From NCBI GenBank assembly GCA_039545355.1, contig BCJJ01000129.1, positions 1-11,492 on the forward strand: a stretch of DNA of 11,492 bases, written 5' to 3'. A program made the position numbers and the translations under genes. The notes beneath the pieces are model-generated. The model had not been told where the DNA came from and ran no database searches. It saw nothing but the letters and a program-made list of their open reading frames with translations. Shown here piece after piece: positions 1 through 9,829 of the stretch (positions are counted from its first letter, which is position 1; the number at the start of each line of letters is the position of its first letter). Source of the DNA: Trichosporon coremiiforme. Lineage: Eukaryota; Basidiomycota; Tremellomycetes; Trichosporonales; Trichosporonaceae.

Positions 1-195
1 ACGGTCATGCGCACGACCACTGTCGGCAAGTTCTTCACCCAGAACACCGTCTGGGGACTCGAGAAGATTGGTCTCGTCCCCAAGGGAACCTACGATGTTG
101 GAGAGTCGCTCAAGGTTGCCGGTGACGCCCTCGTTGCTGGCGGCAAGACGAAGCTCTTCACCCCCATGATGCTCTTTGTTTGCAAGAAGCCGTAA
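1..195 (+). CDS. ERG6: Sterol 24-C-methyltransferase, 3' end only (partial)
   Basis: The first 64 codons of the window, open at the left edge, end at TAA (193-195). The peptide carries the C-terminal signature of fungal Erg6: GLEKIGLVPKGTYDVGESL, then the tail KLFTPMMLFVCKKP. Erg6 methylates C-24 of the sterol side chain (zymosterol to fecosterol) with S-adenosylmethionine, in the ergosterol pathway at the ER and lipid droplets. The SAM-binding domain lies outside the window; only the sterol methyltransferase C-terminal domain is visible. There is no intron in the visible part. The next gene is convergent, leaving 190 bp (196-385) for both 3' ends. The family call is from remembered conservation of this tail and is strong despite the short length. 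Confidence 0.9.
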   Translation, partial: TVMRTTTVGKFFTQNTVWGLEKIGLVPKGTYDVGESLKVAGDALVAGGKTKLFTPMMLFVCKKP

Positions 196-385
196 CTGTA
201 CGCATCGCATATGTAATGACTAGACTTTATGAGATCAATGGACGTTTAGAACATCATGAGCGTATAAAGGAAATATCAGTTGCGGATGCTGACGTGCTAA
301 TTGCAACTCTGATCCGTCTGTTGCTGATGATCGATGAAATGCATGATGTCGTGTTCAACTATACTCTAAGTGCACATAATGAGGT

Positions 386-956
386 CTACTTGCTCTCCGA
401 AGCCTTGTCGCGCCACGTCTTGAGGACGTTCTGCTCGTAGTGCGCGGGCGCCGGGCCGGGAAAGATCTTGAGGCGCTCCAGCCTGCGGTCGCGGAAAGTG
501 TTCTTCGGCAGCATTCCGGAGACAGCACGGCGCAGAATCTACACTGTCAGCAAACTCCTAGTCGCATGGATAGCTCACCTCCTCTGGCCGGCGTTCCCGC
601 ATTCTCGTGATGGGCACCTCCTTCAATCCTCCGATAAAGCCCGAGTGGTGACGGTAGATCTTGTCCTGCGCCTTGGTACCAGTGAGGCGGACCTTGAGCG
701 CGTCCGAAACCACGACGTAGTCTCCAGCGTCAACTGCTACATTAGCTTGGGATCATGAGCCATCTCTGCTCACCGGCGGGGTCGTATGTCGGCTTGTGCT
801 TGCCCATCAGCACCCAGGCGATACGGCTCGCGAGAGTACCAAGAATGCGGTCCTCGGCCGAAGCATGGTGCCAAACGCGGGTCAGTGCGAGCGCAGTCTG
901 TTCGTCAGTGTCCCATGTCCGTTGCGAATGCGCACCTTTCCTTTCGTGGCCGACAT
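386..956 (-). CDS. MRPL23: Mitochondrial large-subunit ribosomal protein uL13m
   Basis: Four exons on the minus strand: 956-936, 897-774, 733-579 and 538-386, giving 150 aa. The introns are 38, 40 and 40 nt, all GTG...AG. The spliced start MSATKGKTALALTRVWHH matches the usual fungal uL13m N-terminus. It continues with MGKHKPTYDPAVDAGDYVV (about residues 37-56), HHSGFIGGLKEV (77-88) and the diagnostic AVSGMLPKN (105-113) before RLERLKIFPG. uL13m is a structural protein of the mitochondrial 54S ribosomal subunit. The length is close to the yeast protein (about 163 aa). The first exon is only 7 codons, so a start further upstream would be predicted if splicing were ignored; the homologous N-terminus and in-phase junctions argue for this model. 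The gene is convergent with ERG6 and divergent from SMD2. Confidence 0.93.
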
Positions 957-1148
957 CGTTCGAGGTGCTCCGATTGAGGTGAAGTGGAATGTTGAAAACA
1001 CCGTGATCTGAAAAGAGGAAGCGAGCCACGGGATCAAACGCCGCAAAAACCCGCCACCAAGCTTCACCTGGGTTCAGCATCATTCACCTCGTTCAGTGCA
1101 TCGAGCCCATCGTAAACAATTCACAGTGGTGTACATCCTGCAATCACC
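957..1148. promoter_or_regulatory. Short bidirectional promoter region between uL13m and SmD2 genes
   Basis: The start codons of the two divergent genes are 192 bp apart, so this stretch must hold both 5' leaders and both promoters. I see no convincing TATA box. Nothing else recognisable is present. The promoter role is inferred from gene arrangement only. Confidence 0.6.
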
Positions 1149-1643
1149 ATGAGGTAAGAACATCACGGCCGAGTTGCTGCTGACGACCCAGTCAATACGC
1201 TTCCGTTCCCAAGTCTGAGCTCGACGAGGCTCAGATTCGCGAGCTCGAGGAGTGGGAGATCTCCCAGGGACCGCTGTCGGTGCTGCAGCAGGCTGTTCGC
1301 AACAACAGCCAGATCCTGATCTCGCTGAGGAATAACAAGAAGCTTCTGGGTCGTGTCAAGGCGTTTGACCGTCACGCCAACATGGTTCTGGAGAATGTGA
1401 AGGAGGTGTGTTTTGACGGGTGACCAGACGCTGACGTCTAGATGTGGGTCGAGGTTCCCAAGGGCAAGAATGCGAAGCCGGTGAACAAGGACCGCTTCAT
1501 TCCGTGAGTAGACCATGATCGAAACGGAGAAGCTGATGTTATAGGAAAATGTTCCTGCGAGGAGACTCTGTGATCATGGGTAAGTCACCAATCGACCGGT
1601 CGGTTAGCCACTGACACTTTCAGTGCTCCGCAATGCTGCGTAA
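1149..1643 (+). CDS. SMD2: Small nuclear ribonucleoprotein Sm D2
   Basis: Five exons: 1149-1153, 1192-1405, 1442-1503, 1545-1579 and 1624-1643, giving 111 aa. Introns are 38, 36, 41 and 44 nt. SmD2 is one of the seven Sm proteins forming the heptameric ring on U1, U2, U4 and U5 snRNAs. Visible motifs are [14 protein letters not shown] (27-40), the Sm1 motif [21 protein letters not shown] (53-73), the Lys-rich loop with KPVNKDRFI (85-93), and the Sm2 motif [15 protein letters not shown] (95-109). The length is close to human SmD2 (118 aa). The protein ends two residues after VLRN, shorter than the human tail. The first exon holds only ATGAG: codon 2 (Ser) is split by intron 1, and the resulting N-terminus [12 protein letters not shown] resembles other SmD2 proteins. 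Exon 5 is only 20 nt. Confidence 0.94.
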
Positions 1644-1862
1644 ATTCGGCCATTTGCGCCTCTGTAGAATTGGAGAAGACGGCCCGATACCCCTTGCATT
1701 GGTCGTCGGTAGATAGGGCAGGATGCATGCCCATGTATGATTTAATTCGACTTGGAGTGTCTGACATGAGATCGACTATCTACACCCCGTGGCACCAGGA
1801 ATAAGAATACATGACGAGCGTCAGGCTCGCAGAACTGTACAGCACACTGTATCTTACAGAAT

Positions 1863-2389
1863 CTATGCGAGAACGCCCTGCCCTTTGCTCGAGTGGGAGT
1901 ACTCAACCACGGCATTGACAGCCTTCATGTCCAGGTTGGGCCCAAGGTTGATGCTAGTGAGAGCGCGGACGGTGTGGTCGTCGCGGACACTGCCAATAAT
2001 CTCAACAAACTTGTCCTCGATGTGCATGTCCTGTTCATGTTAGTTCAAGCGCTGGCGACGATGCTTACGCGGGGAATGGTCACTGCAACCTGATGTCAGT
2101 CGCCCTGCCGGCCCGAGACTTACCTCGCCACCATCACAAGCCTCGACCGTAGCAATGTCTCCCACAATCTTGACGACCTTGGCAGTCAGGCGAACGGTCT
2201 TGCCCTTGTGTTCGTTGAGGGTCCTGGAATTGACGCGGACTGATTGAGGTCAACGGCTGTCACACACGGGCTCATGTTTGGGTTCATGTTTGGACAGGTC
2301 CAGACCATTCGTCCAGACCGTTCACTCCGGACCAGTGACCAACAATTCCCATATCAATGCCACTTACACTCGGGTTCAAGACGCGACAT
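1863..2389 (-). CDS. RPA3: Replication protein A 14 kDa subunit (RPA3/Rfa3)
   Basis: Four exons on the minus strand: 2389-2368, 2239-2124, 2089-2069 and 2030-1863, giving 108 aa. Introns are 128, 34 and 38 nt. The smallest subunit of the RPA heterotrimer is a single OB fold that holds the single-stranded DNA binding complex together in replication and repair. The product begins MSRLEPEFRVNSRTL and continues with HKGKTVRLTAKVVKI (18-32), IATVEACDGGE (36-46), VAVTIPR (47-53) and KFVEIIGSV: the strand order of the family. The start was chosen because intron 1 has a consensus GTAAGT donor, restores phase at the CAG acceptor, and gives the R-V-N start typical of fungal RPA3. An in-frame TGA sits just upstream of exon 2, so an upstream exon is required. 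Exon 1 is the least certain part. The family is recognised by weak but consistent similarity. Confidence 0.85.
2272..2323. repeat. Two small tandem duplications inside RPA3 intron 1
   Basis: TCATGTTTGG occurs at 2272-2281 and 2284-2293 (12-nt period). GTCCAGACCATTC at 2298-2310 is followed directly by GTCCAGACCGTTC at 2311-2323 (12 of 13 identical). Both lie in the only long intron of the window. Confidence 0.8.
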
Positions 2390-2460
2390 TGTGCTCTGGA
2401 TGGTTGGTGATTAATAATGTTGTGGTGGAGCAGTCCAGTCAACCTCAACAAAGCAGACAA

Positions 2461-2466
2461 ACGCGT
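2461..2466. promoter_or_regulatory. ACGCGT (MluI cell-cycle box-like element)
   Basis: The palindrome ACGCGT lies 72 bp upstream of the RPA3 start codon, followed by CGCGCG. In yeasts this hexamer is the MBF site that drives G1/S transcription of replication genes, RPA subunits among them. A replication gene downstream makes the match meaningful, but a single 6-bp match is not proof. Confidence 0.5.
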
Positions 2467-2540
2467 CGCGCGTATCATTGCGTGTGGTCGACATTAGCCT
2501 CCGCGGCCTCCACCCGCCGACCCGGAATCGGTCATTTCTG

Positions 2541-2546
2541 CACGTG
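2541..2546. promoter_or_regulatory. CACGTG E-box
   Basis: A perfect palindromic CACGTG lies 85 bp upstream of the LYAR-type start codon. Such boxes bind basic helix-loop-helix factors (Cbf1-like in fungi). Function here is inference. Confidence 0.35.
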
Positions 2547-2630
2547 ACCCGGGAAAAAGTCAACCGCTGAAAGTCTTCCAGGACGTACTCTGCAGCACTA
2601 CCTCATCTCAGCCGACCAAACAAACCGACC

Positions 2631-3637
2631 ATGGTCTCTTTCCAGTCAGTATGGACCAGGAGGACTGCGCTTATATTCAGGTGTGATGGTTGCGCCGATA
2701 CGGTGAAGAAGCCCCAGCTCGACAAGCACCGGCAACGCTGCTGGGCCACCTTTAGCTGCATCGGTGAGTGGAGTGACTTGGCGTGTGGCGCAGGGACTGA
2801 CGGTCAGACTGTTCAACGACGTTCCAGGGCCAGGACTACAAGTCACACACGTCGTGCATTTCTGAGGCGGAGAAGTACCAGGGGGCGTTGTACAAGGGAC
2901 CGAAGAAGGCTGGTGGCCACCAAGGCAACAACAGCAAGTCTGCGACCCAGACTCCTGCCGCCTCGACGCCCGCCGACTCGCCGGCACCCTCCGAGTCGGG
3001 AGCGAGCGGCATTCATCCGTCTCGCCTGAACCAGATGGGAAGACCGGAGCACGAGCGCGGTCAGTTTGGTGGACGGGGTCGTGGTGGGTTCGGTGGCAGG
3101 GGCGGACGTGGTGGCTTCCGCGGCGGTTTCCAGAATTCGCAAGGTTCGTGGTCGGCGACTGGAGAGAACAAGCTGCGTCCGGAGGGCGGAATGAGGCAGT
3201 GGGGCTCTGCGCCCTCTTCGGACGTTGAGGCGACCTCCACCGCGCCCGGAACACCCAACGTTGCTACTCCGACAACGGGTGGCAGTGACGAGGAGCCGAA
3301 GAAGAAGAAGCGCAAGGGAGACAAGGGCGGAACGGGATCCAAGGCGAACTCGCGTGTTGGAAGTGAGGCTGCGGATGAGAGTGCGAGCAAGAAGAGGAAA
3401 CGCGAGGAGGGAGACGCGACGCCCGTGAACGAAGCTGCGACCCCCCCTACGGAGAAGACCGTCAAGCGTCTCAAGAAGCACATGAAGAAGCTCGAGGATA
3501 AGGTCACCGAGACCATTTCTCTGGCAGACTGGCTGAAGCGGGTGGCCGAGGGCAAGGAGAAGACGCTCGACAAGTCGGATGTTCTGCAGGGCGTCCAGGT
3601 CTCTCTCGTCGACGGTCACTGGCAGCTCAGCGCATAG
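2631..3637 (+). CDS. LYAR-type C2HC zinc-finger nucleolar protein with RGG box
   Basis: Three exons: 2631-2644, 2681-2763 and 2808-3637, giving 308 aa. Introns are 36 and 44 nt. The N-terminus is a LYAR-type zinc-finger pair: C6-x2-C9 with H21 and C25, then C31-x2-C34 with H46 and C49, followed by ISEAEKYQGALYKG. This matches LYAR, a nucleolar protein linked to rRNA synthesis and ribosome biogenesis. After a Ser/Pro/Ala linker comes a Gly/Arg/Phe RGG segment (about 116-140), typical of RNA binding and arginine methylation. Two basic clusters follow, KKKKRK (about 198-203) and KKRKREE (about 228-234), likely nuclear or nucleolar signals. A basic amphipathic helix occupies about 251-279. Both zinc-finger introns sit between conserved residues and splice cleanly. 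The exact role in this fungus is unknown. Confidence 0.88.
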
Positions 3638-3686
3638 ATACATCACGTTACATGATATGGCATGCAGTATAACATAGACAACAAGC

Positions 3687-6600
3687 TTACTCTGTGGGAA
3701 GGGCAGGTAAAGGCTTTTCGGTAGATGACGAGGAATTAGGAATGACCGCCTTGACTAGTGGCGGCGGTGGTGGTGTGCTTAACACTGGCGACGTCCGTGG
3801 GGGAGTCTCTGCGGGCGTCGTTTCATTCGGAGTCTGGGCTGGCGACGTCCGCGAGGGAGTCTGCTTGGGTCGGGTCTTGTCGCGCTGGATATGTAGGCGG
3901 TTCGCAACGTCGCGAGCTGCGGCTTTCGGGGCAATGTCAAAACCTAACTTCACTTCGGCGCGGTCGGGAGCTTTTGACCGTCTCCACCCGTCAAAGTCGA
4001 TGAGGGCTTGCATGCAGCCCCACTCGACCGTCTTCTTCTCCAACCACTTTAGAGACACAGGCTTCGTGAGGAAGTCGTTGCACCCGGCGGCCAAGGCGTT
4101 GACACGGTCGGTTTGTAGCGAAGACGCGGTGAGAGCTACAATGATGACAGCAGACCGGAACGGAGACGCTGCGGGCACGGCCTCGACGGAGCGAGAAGTC
4201 TCACTCATCGGTGTGCTCGGAAAGACGCCGATCTTGTTATTCTTCTCCATCTTGCGGATCTCCTTAGTGGCTGCGATACCGTCCATCACTGGCAGCTGAA
4301 TGTCCATCTGTCGTGAGCATGCAACGGGCTGGCAACCACCCACCAGAATCAGATGGAAACTTCCCGTTCGCCACTTTTCCACGGCCTCCAGACCATCCTT
4401 CGCAGTCTGATGCTTGATCTTCTTTTTCCGGAAGAACATGCTCAAAATGTTCTGGTTGATCGGGTTGTCTGGCTGTCAGCGTCAGCGCCAACCTCTGGCT
4501 CACCTTCCACGATGAGGACGTTGATAGGTGGCACAACCACGTCAAACGGTTTCGGCTGTCGAGGGATCGTTTCCTTAATCTCAGGCAACTTCTTTGTCGA
4601 CTCGTTGGTGAACCGACGCGTGATGGTTGATGATCGGCTCCTGCCGTGGGCGACGATCGGCCGGGCGCCCGGCAGAACGGGTAACGTTCTGCGTCGCCCG
4701 CTCGTACTCGGGCGTTCCACGTCTGCTAAAGACGGCGATTCATCTGTCGTGCCGCTTAACGACGACATGGTCGACGGCCTCCTCTCTCCACCGGTAGGAG
4801 AATCTAAAGGAGACGGGGGGACCGTACTTAGCACTGGACCCTCCGCGTTCGGTCGCTCCGCCACTCCTTCCGCCTCGTCGGTTCGCTGCGTGGGAGGATG
4901 GCTCGACGGCGGAGGTTCAAAAAACATTCCGTACGGCCTGCCGTCCGGGCTCTGCATGATGACACCCGAAGCACCAGAGGCCGATTTGCTGCTGCCGCTC
5001 GTCGAGCGAGAAAAGTACTCCGATGCCGGCTTCGAGATGAGATCGTTCGGGGTTGGAATAGCAAGCCGCGATGATTCCTCGGGGCGGCTGTTGCTCTGCG
5101 GGGGGAACTCGCCCCGCGGCGAGCGGCCCATCTGTGGGGTCAGGTCGGGATGCATGGCATCAACAGCGTCGAAGAAACCGTCTACCGGTCCCGCCGTCGG
5201 CGTACGTGCTCCGGCCATGATGTGAGGCGAACGCGGGCTAGTAGCGATCGGCGAAAAAGCGGGGTCGACGAGGGGTTGTTTGACAGCAGTGAACAGCGCG
5301 GTCAAGAATCGCCTAGGACCAACAGGTTTCGGGATAACAATGACCTCGGGTTGCGAAGAGAAGCCATGAGTGGCGACAACGTCACGAACTTGATGATACT
5401 TGTCGATGCTGGTGAAATGGATGATGACTGACAGCGAAGGAGGACAAATGCTAGTCGACGACCTCACGCTGCGGATAAGTGCTGGTCGCTTCATTGTCCG
5501 CTGTCTGAAAGTGTGGGGATGCGAGTCGGAACGGACGCGTAGGAGCTCGCGTCTCAGGACCCCCAGATCCTCGTCAATAATGATGAATTTGGGCAAGCCC
5601 TGGTTCTCGTCAATAACCGCTTCGTCTTCGACCGATATGTGCGAGACGTCGAGGCCCCACGCCGCCAAGTAGCTGGTGAGATGCTGGGCGAATATGCTGG
5701 TGAGGCTAGCGTGAAGGTGCACGCGGCGGCCGCGAAGAGTCTCTGCAAAATCGGCCAGTTCCACCAATGTCGGTTCCCTGGGGAGAACGAGGTCTCTGTA
5801 TGGTTGACGGTTGAGCTCTTCTTCGGCAGAAAGAGGCGCGGGTTCGGTGATCGGTCTTCCTTTGGGCAGTTCAATAGCGAGCTCGTAAGCGTATCGTAAT
5901 TGTCCAAACCCCGTAGGGGATGATGGCACAGTGTTTGACCTCAGCCGGCCATTGATCTGTCTCAGCAATCGATGGCAAAGGAGCGTGTCCAGTTTTGGAG
6001 TGGATGCCTCTCGTTGCTCGGCCAGGGCGGAAAAAGGGTTCAGTTCAGCCTTTGGTGTAACCGCGTTCGCCTCGGCCGTCATGGAAACGTTGTGCACAAT
6101 CTCAAAGACGCATTGTATCGTTTCACGGGTGCCAGTCGAGCTCGCCAGTGATGAAGTCTGTTGTCGGCGGTAGTCTTTAAAGTCTGCGGCCACAACGGGT
6201 AATGAAACCCGTCGATCACCATCCTGGGGGATGATCTGAAGGCCAAACTCTATCGTGTCATTCTTGTCAGCCACGAGAAGGACTTGTCGAACGATCTGAG
6301 GGATGTCAGAGTGATCGCGGAGCGGATACTCACGTGTCCGATCGTGTATCCTATTCCTTCGCGGTCGCCAGTGACGCTGACATGCTTCATACCCACGTCC
6401 CCATGGAAAAGCACCAGGCCAACCTCGGCTTGCGCGGCCTCGCCACTGAGTTGGTCGGCAACGTTCTGAAGAAGTTCCCCTACGTCAAAATCCTGTACTG
6501 TTCGGATTCCTGTGCCTTGGCCGTCGATAAGCGGTACGAGGTTCGCAGACAGGTAGTTGAGACCTCTCATGGAAGTGAAAAGCGCCGAGACAGAGGTCGC

Positions 6601-7338
6601 AGGCATCTGGATGGCGCAGCTCGCATACTGTTCCTTGGCATTGTCGAGCAGATGGGGGGGAGACACGTATAACAGTGTCTGAATAGCTGTTTGTAATGTG
6701 TCAACCAGCTCCAGTGACAATGAATGCCACGGGTCTGTGGTGCTCTCTGAACGTGACGGCTGTCGCAAGCTCCCAACGCGAGTCGGCAACGGTGCCGAGA
6801 ACGTCCTGTTGAACACGATGGGTCGGTCGCTGCCGCCTGTATTCCATGTTCCATCTGCCACCACAGGCGGAGACGCGTTGGTCGGGTATCCGGGCAGGAT
6901 TCGTCGGCCAGGCGAGTACGACCCAGTGTTAGTACTCGCACCCAAGTCGTCCCCTGAGGAGCTTGAACTTGACATGTGTCCAAAGGGGTCATCGGAAAAA
7001 GACTTGGCAGAGTCGAAGGGATCTCGTCGCCCTCTTGATGCCGGGGGCCAGCCGAAAACAGGAGTGGAAGAAGACGAGGAAGAGGTTGCGGACAGCTGCG
7101 ATCAGGAATGTGCGCGGGGCGGTCACAAACTCACGGGTAGTGGGGGTTCTGGAGGCGGGAGGTCGACATCGCTGTTAGAGCTGTTGGACCTTAAGACTGC
7201 AGAGGGTCGCTGCTTGGGTGATATCTCGGATGATGAGCGGTCCATGCTGGAATTGCTCGAGCCCCAGCTCGCAGGAATAGATCCAGCCGATCCAGCCACC
7301 GGTTGCAAGTCGGTGTCCACCTCGAGTAGGTGATCCAT
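3687..7338 (-). CDS. SSK1: HOG-pathway response regulator Ssk1
   Basis: Five exons on the minus strand: 7338-7135, 7095-6334, 6295-4504, 4468-4344 and 4307-3687, giving 1167 aa. Introns are 39, 38, 35 and 36 nt. Ssk1 is the cytosolic response regulator at the end of the Sln1/Ypd1-type phosphorelay; unphosphorylated Ssk1 activates the MAPKKK above Hog1. The C-terminal receiver (about 911-1065) has PPINVLIVEDNPINQ with acidic E919/D920, phosphoacceptor D963 in MDIQLPVMDG, T1021 in IIVALTASS and K1043 in NDFLTKPVS. The tail WGCMQALIDFDGW is an Ssk1 hallmark. An insert with Ser/Thr-Pro sites lies at about 985-1013. Upstream are a Ser-rich N-terminus, a helical and ATPase-like region (about 190-470), a pseudo-receiver (about 510-660) and a disordered Pro/Ser linker. 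An in-frame TAG 13 codons before the ATG supports this start. The tail has repeated TSPxxTP-like motifs. Confidence 0.93.
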
Positions 7339-8373
7339 GGGGGACGGGACGATGCAAGAGCAGCGCGCGCGATGCTACGAGCTGATAGCCGAGGGCTGGA
7401 AGCTGATGGATTGGATGGGCGGGTGGGAGATGGAGGAAAGGTTGCAGTGTGGTATCAGCAGTCACGAGTTGGCGGTTTGACTAACCCGTCATGTGTCGTC
7501 GTCCTCCACCGGACAGCGACAAGCGTACGAGCGCGCTGGTTGCAATTGCGGTCTGCGGGTCTGCCTGTACTGATGCAGGATGCAGCCGCCCGGTGCCAAA
7601 CGAAGATGCGAGCCAGGGGCTAGGGGCGCGCAGCTGGGCGCTGGTGTAGGGCCACGCTCTCAGCCTCGTCTGGGCACCAGGGAACCGGCCCTGTCGTCCC
7701 CGGTGCTTGTGCGCAGGTCACTCATCGTCGCCAGTCGACGGCATCAATTCCAGCATCTCCGTGACGTCCCACTTCGCCTCCCCCCAAGTTCCGCACCTCG
7801 TGCACAGCACGGACATAGAGGATTGCGGAGCCCTCTACCCAATCCGCGGTTCTACGAGCACACTACAACAACTCATCACCTGCATTCCCGCACGACGATC
7901 AGCTGTCTCTCTCTCTAGCGCATGGTCTGCTGTGTTGCCGATAGACAGAGTCCAAGATCGTGTGCCCCAATCGCTGCCCTGCGCCGAGCAAGGCACACAA
8001 TCTGGGCGTGTACGCGTACGCCCGTCACATTTTCCGGCGACAGACAGTACACCTCGACAGTGAAAAATACAAGCTGAGAGCAACTCTGCATTCCGCGTTC
8101 GAGACCCCAAGTGCCGGCAGTGGCATCTGCCCTGCAGCTTTCTCCGTTCAGCGGCACTTGCATAGTAGCACAGGTTCCAGCTAGCACTGTCTACTCGGTC
8201 GCGCCTCCAGGTACACGGGGCTTGCGAAGCACCCAGGTCGCGAAAACGATGGAGATGTTCAGCGAAGGTCTGACCATATCCCGGAACTGTTTGCCGAAGT
8301 CTGGGGTGCGCATCTACATCATCACATCTACACTAGTACACAACGATTCGTAACCTATCCGTGCGGCGGGCAT
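7339..8373. other. Intergenic region upstream of SSK1 and downstream of the MAP kinase gene; no gene recognised
   Basis: This 1035-bp stretch contains the SSK1 promoter and leader and the 3' end of the MAP kinase gene. Short open frames exist on both strands but none gives a recognisable protein or plausible spliced extension. An 11-nt CT tract (7906-7916) and two closely spaced AGGGG motifs are the only features I can name. Confidence 0.6.
7615..7626. promoter_or_regulatory. Paired AGGGG motifs (stress-response-element-like)
   Basis: AGGGG occurs at 7615-7619 and 7622-7626, about 280 bp upstream of the SSK1 start codon. AGGGG is the stress response element core in budding yeast. It is short and could occur by chance; use in this fungus is inference. 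Confidence 0.2.

Positions 8374-9829
<1,456 letters not shown>

Larger units (their letters stand above)
2390..2630. promoter_or_regulatory. Bidirectional promoter region between RPA3 and the LYAR-type gene
   Basis: The region holds 241 bp between divergent start codons. It contains a perfect ACGCGT on the RPA3 side and a perfect CACGTG on the other side. The role is inferred from gene arrangement; no transcription start is visible. Confidence 0.65.

Noticed and set aside
180..758. Two plus-strand frames (180-440 and 468-758) opposite uL13m
   Set aside because: They lie antisense to conserved uL13m exons or in the convergent 3' spacer and resemble no protein.
742..1083. 113-aa minus-strand frame starting MMLNPGEAW that contains the uL13m core
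   Set aside because: It reads through introns 1 and 2 of the uL13m gene. The spliced MSATKGKTALALTRVWHH start matches the family, and the retained version breaks off after the second donor.
2843..3646. 267-aa minus-strand frame opposite the LYAR-type gene
   Set aside because: It is Arg/Leu-rich shadow coding from a GC-rich RGG and Lys-rich exon. The plus strand has a zinc finger and clean splicing.
4353..5225. 290-aa plus-strand frame antisense to SSK1
   Set aside because: It covers the disordered Ser/Pro-rich linker of Ssk1, where third-position bias opens the opposite frame. No recognisable domain is present.
4442..6274. 610-aa frame taken as a separate protein
   Set aside because: It begins at GTG inside SSK1 exon 3 and its end (VEGEPEVG...) runs into an intron. 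Spliced, it continues as VEDNPINQ into the receiver.
7339..8353. Several 70-118 aa frames on both strands between SSK1 and the MAP kinase gene
   Set aside because: They overlap each other in different frames, have no recognisable motif, and no spliced extension restored one.
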